Source of the DNA: Dipodascopsis uninucleata var. uninucleata
Taxonomy: Eukaryota > Ascomycota > Lipomycetes > Lipomycetales > Lipomycetaceae
Length of the DNA stretch: 64,000 bases
Assembly: GCA_030568195.1 (NCBI GenBank)
Contig: JAJLTO010000004.1
Location: 682,001-746,000 of the forward strand
Direction: 5' to 3'
Shown here: piece by piece, positions 44,902-56,837 of the stretch
Numbering within the stretch: the stretch's first letter is position 1
How the letters are laid out: each line of letters begins with the position of its first letter
The notes under the pieces: generated by a model
What the model was told of the DNA's origin: nothing
The model's database searches: none
Seen by the model: the letters and a program-made list of their open reading frames with translations, nothing else
Position numbers and translations under genes: made by a program

Positions 44902-46500
44902 ATGGCGAATACGGCAATAAAGATGTCGGACCAAGTTTCTATTGAGAATGTCAAAGTCTGTGCTATTCCAAGGCGCATGCACAGTACATGGGCACTGACA
45001 TTCTTCTGCCAGCCCGAATTATATCTCCAGCCTTCGTCTGTAGAGCAGTTACAACAGATTGTTAAAACTGCTGCTTGGTTAAGAAAGACGGTTACTATGA
45101 CTGGCTCTGGACATTCACCGAGCGACATTACGATGACCAACGAGTGGCTAATTAATCTAGATAAGTTCAATAAAGTACTCTCTTTCAGTAAGCATGAATC
45201 AGGCTTGTTTACCGATGTTCGAGTAGAAGCGGGTATCCGTGTTTATGAATTACACAGGGCACTCTCTTCTAGAGGACTGGCCATGCAAAATCTTGGATCA
45301 ATTTCGGAGCAGTCCGTTGCCGGGCTTATTTCAACAGGTACTCACGGTTCAACTGCCTTTCATGGACTCTTGTCGCAGCAAGTAGTCGATATCACATTAA
45401 TGCTCTCTTCCGGTGAATTGATAACTGTTTCACAGAAACATAAACCTGATATTTTCCGCGCTGCACTTCTTTCTCTCGGTAAACTTGGAGTCATTACCCA
45501 TATGACCATTCGGGCTGTTCCTTCGTTTACGATTCATTCGTTCCAGGAGATCATTGATTTTGACCACCTCTTAAAAGACTGGGAGACTATCTGGATATCA
45601 AAAGAGTTTGTTCGAGTTTGGTGGTTCCCTTACTCTCGTAAATGCATTATCTGGCGTGCAAAAAAATCACATAGGCCACTTTCAGCTCCTCGTGAATCAT
45701 TCTATGGTACGTGGCTGGGGAGAAAGCTCTATGAAGCTATGCTGTGGTTCTCTGTTACTGTTTATACGCGCTCAATGCCATATGTGGAACGATTTGTTTT
45801 CAATCGTCAGTATGGATGGGAAGAGACTTATGGAACTGGAGGATCAGAAGCCGTTCAGGACAGTGTCGACGGTCTTAACATGGACTGTCTTTTCCGTCAA
45901 TTTGTTAATGAATGGGCACTTCCATTAGCTGATGGTGTTAGTATTTTAAAGGATATTGACAAAATTGTCACTGATGCAGCGGCTACGGGATCCTATTACG
46001 TTCATGCGCCGATTGAGGTTAGATGTTCGAACAATTCTACGCCGGAAGAATCTTTGTCTCCGTTTGATGTTATTGAGAAGTCTTCAGGTATTGGTGCTAT
46101 TCCTGGTAACACATTACGCCCACTTCTTGATTATTCTCCTCACGTTCCTCACTCTGGCATGAATAATATCACCAATGAAAATTTGACACTTTATATTAAT
46201 GCAACTATGTACAGACCATTCGGTAGAGATCCACCAATTGGACAGTGGTACTCTGAGTTTGAAGATATCATGGTTAAATACAATGGTAAGCCACATTGGG
46301 CAAAGAATTTTATTGGCAAGTCTCAAGAGCTACCCGAGAAAGTTGAAATGAAAGATGGTGAAATGGTTGGACTCATGACGGTTTTTGACACTTGGTATGG
46401 TGATGATGGTGCTCTTTTTAAAGCAATAAGAAAACAACTAGATCCTGAAGGTGTCTTCCTTGGAGGAAAGGAATGGGCGAAGAGAAATGGTATTATCTAA
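44902..46500 (+). CDS. ALO1: D-arabinono-1,4-lactone oxidase
   Basis: A single 532-residue frame (yeast Alo1 526). The VAO-type FAD domain has STWALTFFCQPELYLQPSSV near 28 and GSGHSPSDITMTNEWLINL (~74-92), whose His is the covalent FAD site in the family. LGSISEQSVAGLISTGTHGS is the second pyrophosphate loop. The C-terminal ALO domain has RPFGRDPPIGQWYSEFED and KPHWAKNF, the HWAK motif of aldonolactone oxidases. The enzyme makes D-erythroascorbate, a fungal antioxidant, in the mitochondrial outer membrane. A second ATG 21 bases downstream (44923) could also be used. Confidence 0.96.
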   Translation: MANTAIKMSDQVSIENVKVCAIPRRMHSTWALTFFCQPELYLQPSSVEQLQQIVKTAAWLRKTVTMTGSGHSPSDITMTNEWLINLDKFNKVLSFSKHESGLFTDVRVEAGIRVYELHRALSSRGLAMQNLGSISEQSVAGLISTGTHGSTAFHGLLSQQVVDITLMLSSGELITVSQKHKPDIFRAALLSLGKLGVITHMTIRAVPSFTIHSFQEIIDFDHLLKDWETIWISKEFVRVWWFPYSRKCIIWRAKKSHRPLSAPRESFYGTWLGRKLYEAMLWFSVTVYTRSMPYVERFVFNRQYGWEETYGTGGSEAVQDSVDGLNMDCLFRQFVNEWALPLADGVSILKDIDKIVTDAAATGSYYVHAPIEVRCSNNSTPEESLSPFDVIEKSSGIGAIPGNTLRPLLDYSPHVPHSGMNNITNENLTLYINATMYRPFGRDPPIGQWYSEFEDIMVKYNGKPHWAKNFIGKSQELPEKVEMKDGEMVGLMTVFDTWYGDDGALFKAIRKQLDPEGVFLGGKEWAKRNGII

Positions 46501-46892
46501 CATAGCTTGTACTGTTTGGAATAACTATTAGTTATCAATTGAATATATTACTGTGTAATGAGTCCATTTAATGTATCTTATAATGTATAGAGTTTCTTTG
46601 TAATATTCATTCACTAGTTTAATGCTTTTATTGTATACTCTACAGCTAATTTGTAATTTTTAGTCCATAGCTTTATACTCAACTGTCATCGTGAATGCTA
46701 AATATACCTTCTTTCTGTTTATTGTACATATGTAAAAGATCTGATTGAGATTTTTTTATATAGTGTGATGGATTTTGTTATCTATCTACCATTTCGTTCA
46801 GATGCCATACATATTGCTATTATTGTACATTTATTGAGAGTCGTATGCGTTTGCCATGCTTTATACGCCTATGCTGAGAGTCAAAGGTTTCG
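46501..46892. other. Convergent intergenic ALO1/NRDE2, 0.39 kb
   Basis: Facing 3' ends; AT-rich with several AATATA- and TGTA-type polyadenylation-like stretches. No other feature. Confidence 0.6.
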
Positions 46893-49800
46893 TTATTCCT
46901 CAGAAGAAGAATCTTCCGGTATGCCATGCATCGTATATTGAAGCACATCTGTCAATCCAAATTCGTTCTCTGGTATCACAACTCGAATGCGCAATTCTCG
47001 CTCTAGCATGATCTCAGATAACTGTCGCATTTCACTAGCGCTCATTATATCACGTAATGAAGTGAAACCAAACATTATCAAGTCCTTGGACCAAGGGCAC
47101 GCAGCAATTGCCCGATACAAAATTTTTTTGGCATTCCATTTCTGCTGATGTGAGAGTTCGAATTCGACATATGCTTTCCAGAGTGATGGATTTGATCTTG
47201 TATTCTCGTTATTTATTGCTCGTTCGAAATAAGACCTTGCAACGTTATTTGCGTTAACTTCTACTTGATAGCAGATAGCATAATACCAAGTATATAGCGT
47301 TGGATTCGATTTGACCAAAACATAATCATTAAGAATGTTGTTTACGTTATTTTCTATTCTGAATCTCCGCTCACTAGTCATGTATATTCTCAGGAACTCG
47401 ACATCCGTAGGGTATACCTTAATAAACGTTTCGAGATACTTGCGAAAAAGAGATACTTTATAGATTCGCGAATGATTCATGTGATATTTGATCAATTCAA
47501 TTAAAAAGAAGCATAAGTCTTTGCATTCTCTGATTTGTGTGAGATCTCTACTCTTGAACTCGTTGATATATTCTTCGACTATCTCGCACGATCTATCCAA
47601 TGATTTATCTGACACAAGATACTCTAGAATTGTCAAGCATTTTACTGCACTAACTATCAGAGAAAACTTATCACTAGCAATGAACTTGTGAATATAAGTA
47701 TTGAGCGCATTGCGACATATAAGAATGTTTCGTGAAGTTATCTCGTTTAGTGGTTGCGCGTCTGGGAATCCAGCTAAAATAGATAATACGGGTTCATCAC
47801 TCTTAAAAAAAAGTAGTTCAATCCATTTTTCCCATAGCAATAGCAACTCATCCTCACCAGAAAGTAATCTATTTGCGTTTTTGAAAATCTTTCTGCATCT
47901 ATCTCTGTTGCCCAGATCCCATTCAATCACCATGTACTGTCTCCAAAGCATAATGCGACTGCTATGATGCTCCAACAACTTCTTAGATATTTTCTCACTG
48001 TTCGATGCGTTTCGTAGATAGCTGTAATGCAGACACCAAGCTTGTAAATCTTCATCGTCAATAAACTCTAGAAGTTGAGATATTAATGTATCACAGAACT
48101 GATATTCAATTATCGCACTTAACGAATCCGCATTGTCATCCAGCGATAACTTAGAGGGCCATTGATTCAAGAAGTCGAATCTATTCGATCCAGGCGTCTG
48201 ACATCCAAGAGCTCTCAAGCATGACCATATTAATTCCTTCTTACAACTCTTACTTTTTAAAACATACATAAAATCGCATATATCTGCAAATACTACTATA
48301 CGATACGGGTCATCATACTCCACCTCAAGTTTACCTGGTACAATATATTGACATTGCGCTACCTCATTATCAATCCACGAACTATACTCATCATCAGCCT
48401 GATAGCTATGAGGTTCGCCCGTCTCGCCAACCCTAGTTATCTCATCGTTCCAGAAGGTCTCAAGCCAGTTAAGCGCATCTTTATCTGCAACGTTAACAGG
48501 CCGAAAAACATTTAAATGTAGAAGTCCTTGGATAATTGCAATGGACAGCTCAGTATATCCTACAAAATGTTAGAATCGATTGAACCATAATTAGAGTTGA
48601 TAATTCATACCTGCTTCATACAAAAACCTGTATATTCTTGCCAACAAATTTATAAATTCTAATTCCAGGTCGGACGAGTCATGTAGTACTGCGTAGACAC
48701 GTTTAAGAGCGTCTTTGATTTTTACTAGAACGTCGTTGAATTTGAAATCAGAACCATCTCTGATACAGAACTCCATCCATTTAATCCAAAACTCTGGCCT
48801 ATCTGGATTCAGTCTCAAAATGCTATCCCATTTCTTAGACGCTTGATATTTACCATGGGATATTTCATAGGCACTCATGTATCTAACAGTCAAATCTGTA
48901 TGATTTGGTAAGTAATGCAATGCCTTTTTGTAGACAGACAAAATGATTTCATTTCGCGATTTCAATGAAGTATCATGCCTATTGATTTCATCCAAGCATT
49001 CCGCAAGATCAATCCACTTTTGAGCATCATTAGGATATTCTTGTGCTTCCTTTCGTAACCGTGTCACCCTTGCATGCTTGTTCCTTAGAACATCTAGTTC
49101 TGAGTCAATTTCTGGCTGCTGTGAGTCTTTCTCGCTATCTGTGTCATCGAAAAGTGAAAAACTTAATGATTTCGTTGTATCCTTGTTCTCTCTATTCTCT
49201 AGCGAGATAAACTCTCTACTATGAAAGGTTGGGCTCTCTGGGTATACATCCAATCGTATTCTCTTTGGATGAGTCTTCAAAACCCAAGATTGCCTAGTAT
49301 TCTTGTCATTGTCTATCTCGTCTGCCGTGATCAAAGACAAACCCAGGTCCGTTTCTTCAATCTTAAGTGCTTTACTCAAACCCAGTACGCGATTAGTAAT
49401 TCTATAATACTGTGGAATTGCATACTTATATGGTCTTTTATACGTCAAATTATCTTTGTCTCCTTTAGAATTAATTTCAAATAGAGAGTCACCTTTAACC
49501 ACAGCACTGGTGGACGAAGGTTGTGATTCCATCTGTCCTTGTTCATCGATATCAGGAGGATCCCCATCGTGTCCACTCCTGTACCGGGACCTACCAGTGA
49601 GTTTATTACTTCCATGACGATCTAAGACATCATTGCGATGTTTACTCGAAGACGATCTTGATTTCAAGTAACTGTCATATTCTCGATAATGTCGATGGCT
49701 ACGCGAATTAGCTCCGTGGCTGTCGCTTCTATCATTATAATATGGAAACTTCTGTCGATTTTCGCTCTTTCCAGTTTTAGCACTTCCTTCTCTATTAAGT

Positions 49801-49993
49801 TCTGTGCTCCTTGAAGTCCTTGGCTCCTTATCTCGATTACTGGTTGGTATGTCTGTCGAAGTACTATTTCGCAGACGGTTCGGTTTGAAGCTTGTGAACT
49901 TTGGAACGGGTCGATTCACCTAAATTGACAGAAAAGTAAATATATGTCTTAAAGCACAAATAACATTGCAAATACCTCTTCATCTCCGGACAT
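46893..49993 (-). CDS. NRDE2/Nrl1-type RNA-processing protein
   Basis: Three exons: 49993-49976, 49919-48611 and 48559-46893, giving 997 residues. The first coding exon is 18 bases (MSGDEE), required because the long frame otherwise begins with GTG right after a TTTAG acceptor. The start (VNRPVPKFTSFKPNRLRN) is typical of NRDE2. An SR/RS-like, highly charged N-terminus (~10-120) follows. The YKRPYKYAIPQYYRITNRV segment (~150-175) and HAT/TPR-like helical repeats (~285 onward, e.g. DRPEFWIKWMEFCIRD; NPSLWKAYVEFELSHQ) complete the family plan. NRDE2/Nrl1 works with the helicase Mtr4/Mtl1 and spliceosomal factors in nuclear RNA surveillance and genome stability. It is missing in budding yeast but present in fission yeast and filamentous fungi. 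Confidence 0.92.
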
Positions 49994-50249
49994 TGATAAT
50001 CATTACAGCGTAGTCTTGAAATGTGTTAAAGTATTATAATATAACTCGTGGAGAGAGTGCTATAATACAAAGGGACAAAAAGATATATGATGCAAGATTG
50101 TCTATTTAATTTAGTTTGCATATCGAAGTTTAAATATATATTCAAGCACTCACTGAAATCTCGTAGACATATATATTATAACATATATAATAAACAACAA
50201 CAGCAACCTCTACAAGTATCCCATAATTTATATACATATATTAGTTAAA

Positions 50250-51359
50250 ATGGGATCACTTGGGTTTGAAATAGAAGATTATGAGTGCGAATATCCTACA
50301 ATGTTGTTTGATATACCTAGTGTGCGAAGCACAACTTCAAATTCAGCTGCTCCAACACAGCCAGATGCGCCAGCGGAAGATGGGATGATTTTTTTCATTC
50401 CGGGAAATCCTGGTCTACCACAATACTATACTGTCTTTTTCGATCTACTTCGTGATTTACTACCTAGTTGGCGTATAGTGTGTGCATCACAGGCAGGTTG
50501 CTACACTTTGAACACATACTCCAAGTCCGAGAATAACGATAAACACTCTAGATTTTATAACTTAGACGACCAAATCAGTCACAAGATTCTGTTACTCAAA
50601 GAATTCGCAAAAAAATACGATTATATAAATAACAGTCAAAAAAAGATTGTACTAATAGGTCACAGTCTTGGGTGTTGGCTGCTCCAGAGGCTAGTTGTAG
50701 GATTGCATTCGGATAATCCTGGAATCAAGATCACTTCAGCAATCCTACTATTTCCTACTATTCGTAGTATTTCAGAAAGCCCTCATGGTCTATTTCTTAC
50801 CCGAATTTTGAAGTACTTACCTAGATTACCTGTTATGGGTTCTACCGGTAGTAATCTCTTGTCCAAACTACCTCTATCTACGCGTCGAACTTTAATCAAA
50901 TACGTTATGAAGAATCCTCCGGAACATGCAGTTGAAAGTACAGATGCGATGATAAGTTCATCTGGTGTTGTATATCAGGTCTTGCAGCTTGCCAAAGAAG
51001 AAATGGAAAAAATTGACGAAGAGGGTCAAGATATTATTTCGCTCTTCTGGGACGGAACATATAGTTCCTCTCCATTAGAAACTGCGGATGATAAGATTAA
51101 CATTATACTCTACTTCGCACAAGAGGTAAATTAGATCATCAAACGTAGGCTACAATACAGGATTTTATTTGCTAACATTACATTTTAGGATCACTGGGTT
51201 GGCTCACACACGAGGAATGAGATTATCGAGGCACATTCTTCTCGGGACAATGTCACTGTTCAGATGGCTACAGATGAGGACAACTGCTCACACTCTTTCT
51301 GTATCAATGATAATGAAATCATGGCCAACCATGTTAGTGAGTGGATATCTAACTTATAG
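50250..51359 (+). CDS. Lipid-droplet-associated hydrolase (LDAH-like alpha/beta hydrolase)
   Basis: Two exons, 50250-51125 and 51189-51359, 348 residues. An oxyanion-type loop FIPGNPGLPQYYTVFFDLL (~50-68) is typical of the family. The nucleophile elbow GHSLGCW (~136-142) and the late His in DHWVGSHT, brought in by exon 2, complete the hydrolase plan. This is the LDAH family (UPF0554), found on lipid droplets, with proposed sterol-ester or lipid hydrolase activity. A hydrophobic central region (~165-215) probably mediates droplet binding. The intron is 63 bases with a GCTAAC branch. NRDE2 diverges 256 bases upstream; DPH5 follows 185 bases downstream. Confidence 0.92.
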
Positions 51360-51544
51360 TTCAGAACCAACTCTTTCTCGAAGTGATCTAAATCTAGCCT
51401 ATGGTCCTTAAAGCAAGTTGAGTACAGCTCGATGTTTACGTAACGATGCCCTAATCAATAATGTGAAAGAATTTTTACTGAGGTTGTAATAATGTTCAGT
51501 CTTCTCCCTTCCTTAATAGAGATTCTAAAGAATAGGTGACAATT

Positions 51545-52662
51545 ATGCTATACCTGATAGGACTGGGTCTTTCATCACCAGATGATATATCTGTCAAGGG
51601 TCTGAAGATAGTTAAAAAATGCAAGCGGGTTTATTTGGAGGCATATACAAGTATTTTAATGGCAGCTTCCATTGAAGATCTGGTAAGTCTTGAACATCCT
51701 GCACTGCAAATTAATACGCAGGATCTTGACTGGGTTCTGGCTAATTAAATGACGTGCTACAGGAGAGCTTTTATGGGCGAAACGTTATTCTTGCCGATCG
51801 AGAATTGGTAGAGGGTCGAAGCGATGAAATTCTAGAGGATGCTGACTCTGACGACATCGCCTTTCTCGTAGTTGGTGATCCATATGGGTAAGCGATTGTC
51901 TATTTTATGCCGATCTAATTGAGATATTACTTTGATGGCAATTTATTGTATATATTAATTTGATTCTAGTGCTACTACACATACAGATATGCTTCTAAGA
52001 GCTCGTGACACAGGAATCAAAGTTCAATCTATCCACAATGCATCAGTTATGAATGCCGTTGGTGCTTGTGGCCTCCAATTATATAATTTTGGTCAGACCG
52101 TTTCCTTGGTCTTCTTTACCGATAATTGGAAACCTGACAGCTTTTATGATAGAATAAAAGAGAACAGGAACATTGGTCTACATACTCTTGTTTTGCTAGG
52201 TATGATAATGTCGACACTTTATCTTAGCTTTTCTGACTTTTTTTTTTTCATACAGATATCAAAGTCAAGGAGCAGAGCTTTGAGAATATGGCTCGTGGAA
52301 GGCTAATATATGAACCACCAAGATACATGAATATTGAAACTGCAGCATCTCAGCTCTTGGAAATCGAAGATATACGACAAGAAGGTGCCTACACTGCAGA
52401 TACTCCTTGTGTTGCTGTGTCAAGGTTAGGATCACCGAAGCAAAAATTTATATCTGCAACACTATCAGAGTTGACAGAAATAATAAGTGGTGAACCATTA
52501 CACTCTCTTGTAATCTTGGGTCACAGGGTTCATGAGCTAGAACTAGACTTTATTTTGGACTTTGCGTATGACAAGGAAAAATATCGAAAGGCGGTTGAAG
52601 TTGAAGTCGAAGAGGCCAAAAAGCTAGTGCCAACACCAGCAACAATTGACGATGAAGAATAA
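51545..52662 (+). CDS. DPH5: Diphthine methyl ester synthase Dph5
   Basis: Four exons: 51545-51682, 51763-51887, 51970-52199 and 52256-52662, giving 299 residues, the family length. Motifs are [47 protein letters not shown] (junction of exons 1 and 2), [16 protein letters not shown] (junction of exons 2 and 3), [20 protein letters not shown] and [19 protein letters not shown]. Dph5 is a tetrapyrrole-methylase-fold enzyme that methylates the histidine-derived side chain of elongation factor 2 during diphthamide synthesis. The ATG at 51545 is used; the frame upstream opens only with GTG. Introns are 80, 82 and 56 bases. Confidence 0.97.
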
Positions 52663-52781
52663 GGAAAAATGAGATGTTATAATGTGATATCAATTTCTAC
52701 CTATAGTGCTACTACTAACCAAGAATCTTCAAATCCATCGCCAACATCCCTGTATCCTCTCAGATCAGATATTACGCATTT

Positions 52782-54248
52782 TTATACATCTGTAGACCGA
52801 TCGCTTTCATTTAACAGGTGTTCTGATCGCTCATGAATAACGCGTCTCTTACAAGCGTCGAAAGGACTGTGAAATATATGTTTCCGTACCTTAAGTACAT
52901 ATAGAGAATAGCATGAAGCAGCTGCAGTTACTGCCATAGCACTCAGCATCACTGGATACTTAAACATCGAAGGATGAGAGAATGCAATTGTTGAAACGAA
53001 AGAGAGGAGTTCAAAAAAATTTTGAAAAGACGACTCAACTGAAGAGAACGCAGATCGAATTTCAGGCTCGACGCCCTCCTGAATGATGATTTGGGAGCAT
53101 AGATCGAAACCCCACAGTCCAATTCTCGAAAATATGACCGCGATAACAAGAAATGCAGTGGACTTTGACGTAAAAAAGTATAAAAATTTCTCGCCGTTTT
53201 CCAAGACAGCTCTATTCTGTACAGCAAAAGCTGCAAGAATGCAGCATATTGATTGCCAATTGATGAACCAGAGGCCACTACGAACATGTCCCAACTTTTT
53301 CATAAGAAATGGCGCTATCCATGTAGCTGAGAGCTCAAAAAGCACAGATCCAGTACGCAAAATTCCCACCGATGAAGAACTATAGCCAACGCTAATCAAG
53401 TATGCAACGAACTGTCCTCCAAAGCTAAGGACCGTGAAATATAAAATAGAGATACTAAAAGACGGGAGAAAACAAGGATGATGCAGATATATCATAAAAC
53501 TATGCCTAGATCTAGGTGGATCAGGGAGTACCATATCATTATCATCATTAAGATCTTCAGTTTGACTCTCTTCCGGCTCAGTGGCTTCAGGACTCCGAGC
53601 TCTGCTCGCTAATTCAGGAATAATATCATAGATCCTTTTTATAGAATAATATTCAACGATTGTAGATATCAAGTTCCATACAAGTAAAAAGTAGATAGAT
53701 CCTAAGAGTGCTATGCCTGCGAGTATCGAAATGACCAGAGGACCCATCATCTTACACAAAAGATCGATTCGCCGCATTAACGAATTCAAGTAACGCAAAT
53801 CATCCGTCGAAGAGCCTGCTATCACGACAACCCAGTCACGCTCAACTGAAACCATATTCATAATAGACGTAAGCTTCTCTAGACACGCAAATATACTTAA
53901 TGCTGACATAAACGTTATATCTATACTAAGACCATACTTATCATGCGCGCTACTGTTAATCTTAGCAATGAAGAGCAGGCATGATACCACAACAGCAAAT
54001 CGCTGGAGAATGATGGATCGTCTAATGACCTTCAGTCTGTCATGCGTATCGATATATCTACCGACAGCAGGTGAAAGCCCAATTGCAGAAATGGCACGTA
54101 CTAAAGCATATATTGAAGGTCCTAGAAGAGATCCTGTATAAATTGACGCAAGAAACAAAATTGCGGAGAACTCAAAACTTCTGGTATTCCATGTTGACAA
54201 GAAGTGCGAAATACAGAGGCGTAGTACGATAGGCCGTCCTACAGACAT
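52782..54248 (-). CDS. Ferroportin-like iron exporter (SLC40 family)
   Basis: A single 488-residue frame with about 10-11 hydrophobic segments. The start LRLCISHFLSTWNTRSFEFS, then IYALVRAISAIGLSPAVGRY and IDTHDRLKVIRRSIILQR, follow the SLC40/ferroportin pattern, and an acidic cytosolic loop (~200-225) separates the two lobes. Later landmarks are FGGQFVAYLISVGYSSSSVG and GLWGFDLCSQIIIQEGVEPE. Ferroportins export Fe2+ from cells or organelles. By eye the human WGDRMWHFA segment aligns with WNTRSFEFS, so the metal-site Asp39 and His43 would be Thr and Glu here. The metal specificity is therefore open. The gene diverges from TRS85 across 332 bases. Confidence 0.85.
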   Translation of the reverse strand: MSVGRPIVLRLCISHFLSTWNTRSFEFSAILFLASIYTGSLLGPSIYALVRAISAIGLSPAVGRYIDTHDRLKVIRRSIILQRFAVVVSCLLFIAKINSSAHDKYGLSIDITFMSALSIFACLEKLTSIMNMVSVERDWVVVIAGSSTDDLRYLNSLMRRIDLLCKMMGPLVISILAGIALLGSIYFLLVWNLISTIVEYYSIKRIYDIIPELASRARSPEATEPEESQTEDLNDDNDMVLPDPPRSRHSFMIYLHHPCFLPSFSISILYFTVLSFGGQFVAYLISVGYSSSSVGILRTGSVLFELSATWIAPFLMKKLGHVRSGLWFINWQSICCILAAFAVQNRAVLENGEKFLYFFTSKSTAFLVIAVIFSRIGLWGFDLCSQIIIQEGVEPEIRSAFSSVESSFQNFFELLSFVSTIAFSHPSMFKYPVMLSAMAVTAAASCYSLYVLKVRKHIFHSPFDACKRRVIHERSEHLLNESDRSTDV

Positions 54249-54580
54249 TATTATAATATTCTAATGATAAACTACTTATCAGTTAAAGTCGGATTGTGCT
54301 TCCAATATAAAATGCATGTCGAATTGTGGTACAAATAGCTGTCCGCAAAGGTGTCATTGTGTAACTTACGTAGTCTGCAAGGAAGAAAAACACTAATCAC
54401 GCGGAATGAATTCCCTATTCCATTTATAATTTCTTATCCATTCAACACCAGCAACAAACTCAGAACCGCGACGGGCCGTATGACGATATAATCTAGTTGA
54501 ATTTAGGTCAGAATCTCTAGAAAGATTATATATCGAAGCTTGGGTTGGCCAATGGGAAACTAAGCTAAGAACGATCACGA
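54249..54580. other. Divergent promoter ferroportin-like/TRS85, 0.33 kb
   Basis: Shared upstream region; two oppositely oriented GATA sites lie close to the ferroportin-like start. A minus-strand 61-codon frame (54393-54578) is not convincing. Confidence 0.6.
54265..54281. promoter_or_regulatory. Inverted pair of GATA sites
   Basis: TGATAA (54265-54270) and TTATCA (54276-54281) form an inverted pair 17-33 bases upstream of the ferroportin-like ATG. Fungal iron-sensing GATA repressors (Fep1, SreA) bind WGATAA sites. The closeness to the ATG may place the pair in the 5' UTR, and such hexamers are common in AT-rich DNA. Confidence 0.35.
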
Positions 54581-56578
54581 ATGTCTACTAATTCTCGTGC
54601 TTTCGTGGCCAACTCACCATCGTTACCGCCGTCATCGCCTGCTCCGTCTCTGTCTCTATCATTTTCGTCACTACTTTCTGGACATGGCGGGCAATCTGGA
54701 CCATTATCACCAAACAATGCAGCGTCACCAACAAATTTGACTGCCGTTTCATCTCTGATTGCGAGATCTTTTTCTCCAAGGGTGGCGGTCTTTGCGTCAA
54801 GGGATGCGGATGAACTGGCGGAGGACAAGGGATTTAGCAACATACTTGAAATTTTTCGACCCTTCGGGGACAATGTTTCTGGGCAGATAGTAGTGAGAGA
54901 CTCACAAAGAATCACTACGACACTTGATGATTTTGGAATCCAATTCACGACAGCAAATTTTAATCCGCCCAGTGCGGCACCATCGCCAGTGCCACCTTCA
55001 CAAACCGGAAGTGCTAGCACTGGCAGTGCATCACCACGTCAATCTGTGAAGTTGAAAGTTCAAATACAAGATCCCTGTTTCGATACAGAAGATCTGGATG
55101 CACTGATAGATTTGTACTTGAAGCGTGGCCCGAAATATTTTGCTCCTGACGTCGTAACATCGCCAGACTTACAGCATAGCATGCTCTATTACAAGATTTT
55201 CCAGAGATTATTAGCCGCGCCTCCAATAGCCTCGCATGAGTCTTTTTCTCATCCAGTTGCAGCCGTTATCGTAATCTCATCGCGAAATCCTCAGCCAATA
55301 GAAACTCTTTCCGCTTTATATAGGTATGGTAATGATGCCCCAGCGCCTCCATATTTGAGCAAGGACTATTTAAGATACTATATATTAATACATGATGAAG
55401 ACAACAGCGAACTTGACAAGTAAGACTAGTCTTAATTATTAGAGTATAGTAGTATGAAGGTGCTAACGTTATTTAGATCGCTTGCTCTGTTTGAAAGGAT
55501 GAAGCGCCATTTTGGTATTCATTGTCATATGACTAAATTACGCTCTAAGAAAGCAGATCTCAACTCCGATGATGCTGTTGTACAATATCAATACTCAGAA
55601 TGGATATCCGCTGGGGAAGAAGTAGAGCATGCCAAAAAAGAAAGTAATGCAAATAGGTATCTTTTCATGAGTGACAGTGAGAATCTCAAGAGTACAGTGC
55701 GCGAACTGGTTGTTCAAAGCTTAGTTCCGTTTATGGAACGATGCATATCTACTTGGAATGACCAAATCGCTGCCAGCCGGAGAGGCCTAACAGGTCGGCT
55801 ATTTTCAGCATCAAAGAGATTTCTTGGTGCGAGTAGTAAGAGTAATGCTGGGGGTATTGGCTCGGCTAATGTCTCGGGAAATTATGATCCAGTTAATGGA
55901 TACTACGGTTTTATGACTGCCGAACTTCAGATGCGAAAATTGGCTGATTACGCGTTTATGCTACGTGATTGGAAGCTGGCTCATAGTACGTATGATATAT
56001 TGCGTAAAGATTTTCTTAACGACAAAGCTTGGAAGTACCATGCTGGCGCACAAGAGATGGCTGCTGCTAGTCTAATTCTCTCTGGTGTTCCTTTGAGTTC
56101 GAAAACAAGGACCGATACTCTAGAGCCTCTACTAGACTCTGCTACGTTTTCTTACATTAATCGATGTTCACAACCAACATATGCATTACGAACACTTCTT
56201 ATCTCATCTGAACTTTTACGAGCAAGAGGTGGAGGCGCCGCAGATGATGCAGCTAGATGGCTTTTAAAATGTATAACTGATAAATTGATGGGCAATCTTG
56301 CTCATGCTCTTTTAGTTGAGCGCATGAGTGCTTGTTACGAGATCAGAAAAGGAATGGGGACACTGAACTGGGGAAGCCGTCGCCGTAAAGCTGCATTTTG
56401 GCAAATCGTTTCAGCCAAGCAATGGGTTGCGCTGGGATATAAGGAGCATGCACTCGCATGCATAGACGAGGCGAGTGAAAATGTGTATGATTCTTTGTCA
56501 TGGGCTTCTGAACCTGGGAGCTTATTAGCTGATTTACGGCGAGCTACGGAATCCATAGTGTATGATACTGATGTATAA
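54581..56578 (+). CDS. TRS85: TRAPP III subunit Trs85 (TRAPPC8 homologue)
   Basis: Two exons, 54581-55419 and 55477-56578, 646 residues. After a Ser/Pro-rich leader (~1-60) comes the hallmark SPRVAVFASRDADELAEDKG with SNILEIFRPFG, then ALFERMKRHFGIHCHMTKLR across the intron, FMERCISTWNDQIAASRRGL, GRLFSASKRFLGA and YDPVNGYYGFMTAELQMRKL. Trs85 directs TRAPP to act on Ypt1/Rab1 at pre-autophagosomal and Golgi membranes. The protein is close to the length of fungal homologues and lacks the long C-terminal extension of animal TRAPPC8. The 57-base intron has a GCTAAC branch. Confidence 0.95.
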
Positions 56579-56837
56579 TTTTGCTGGCGTAAATTGTCTA
56601 TGTTGTAATGAGTACTGAGCCATTTTTTTGTTCGCAAAACTGAAATCCTGTCTTTAGTTAATATAAATTGTCATTTTTCTGGGTCCAAATTCTGGCTGTT
56701 AATATTGCAGAACTTAAAATCACGTGAGCGTAACCAGACAACATATCCGAAATTTCTTGAATATTCATGATTTTAGTCTTCATATTTTCTCCGCAGTTGT
56801 TTATTTTAAGGGCCTTTCCTGTTGTATAAGGAGCAAA

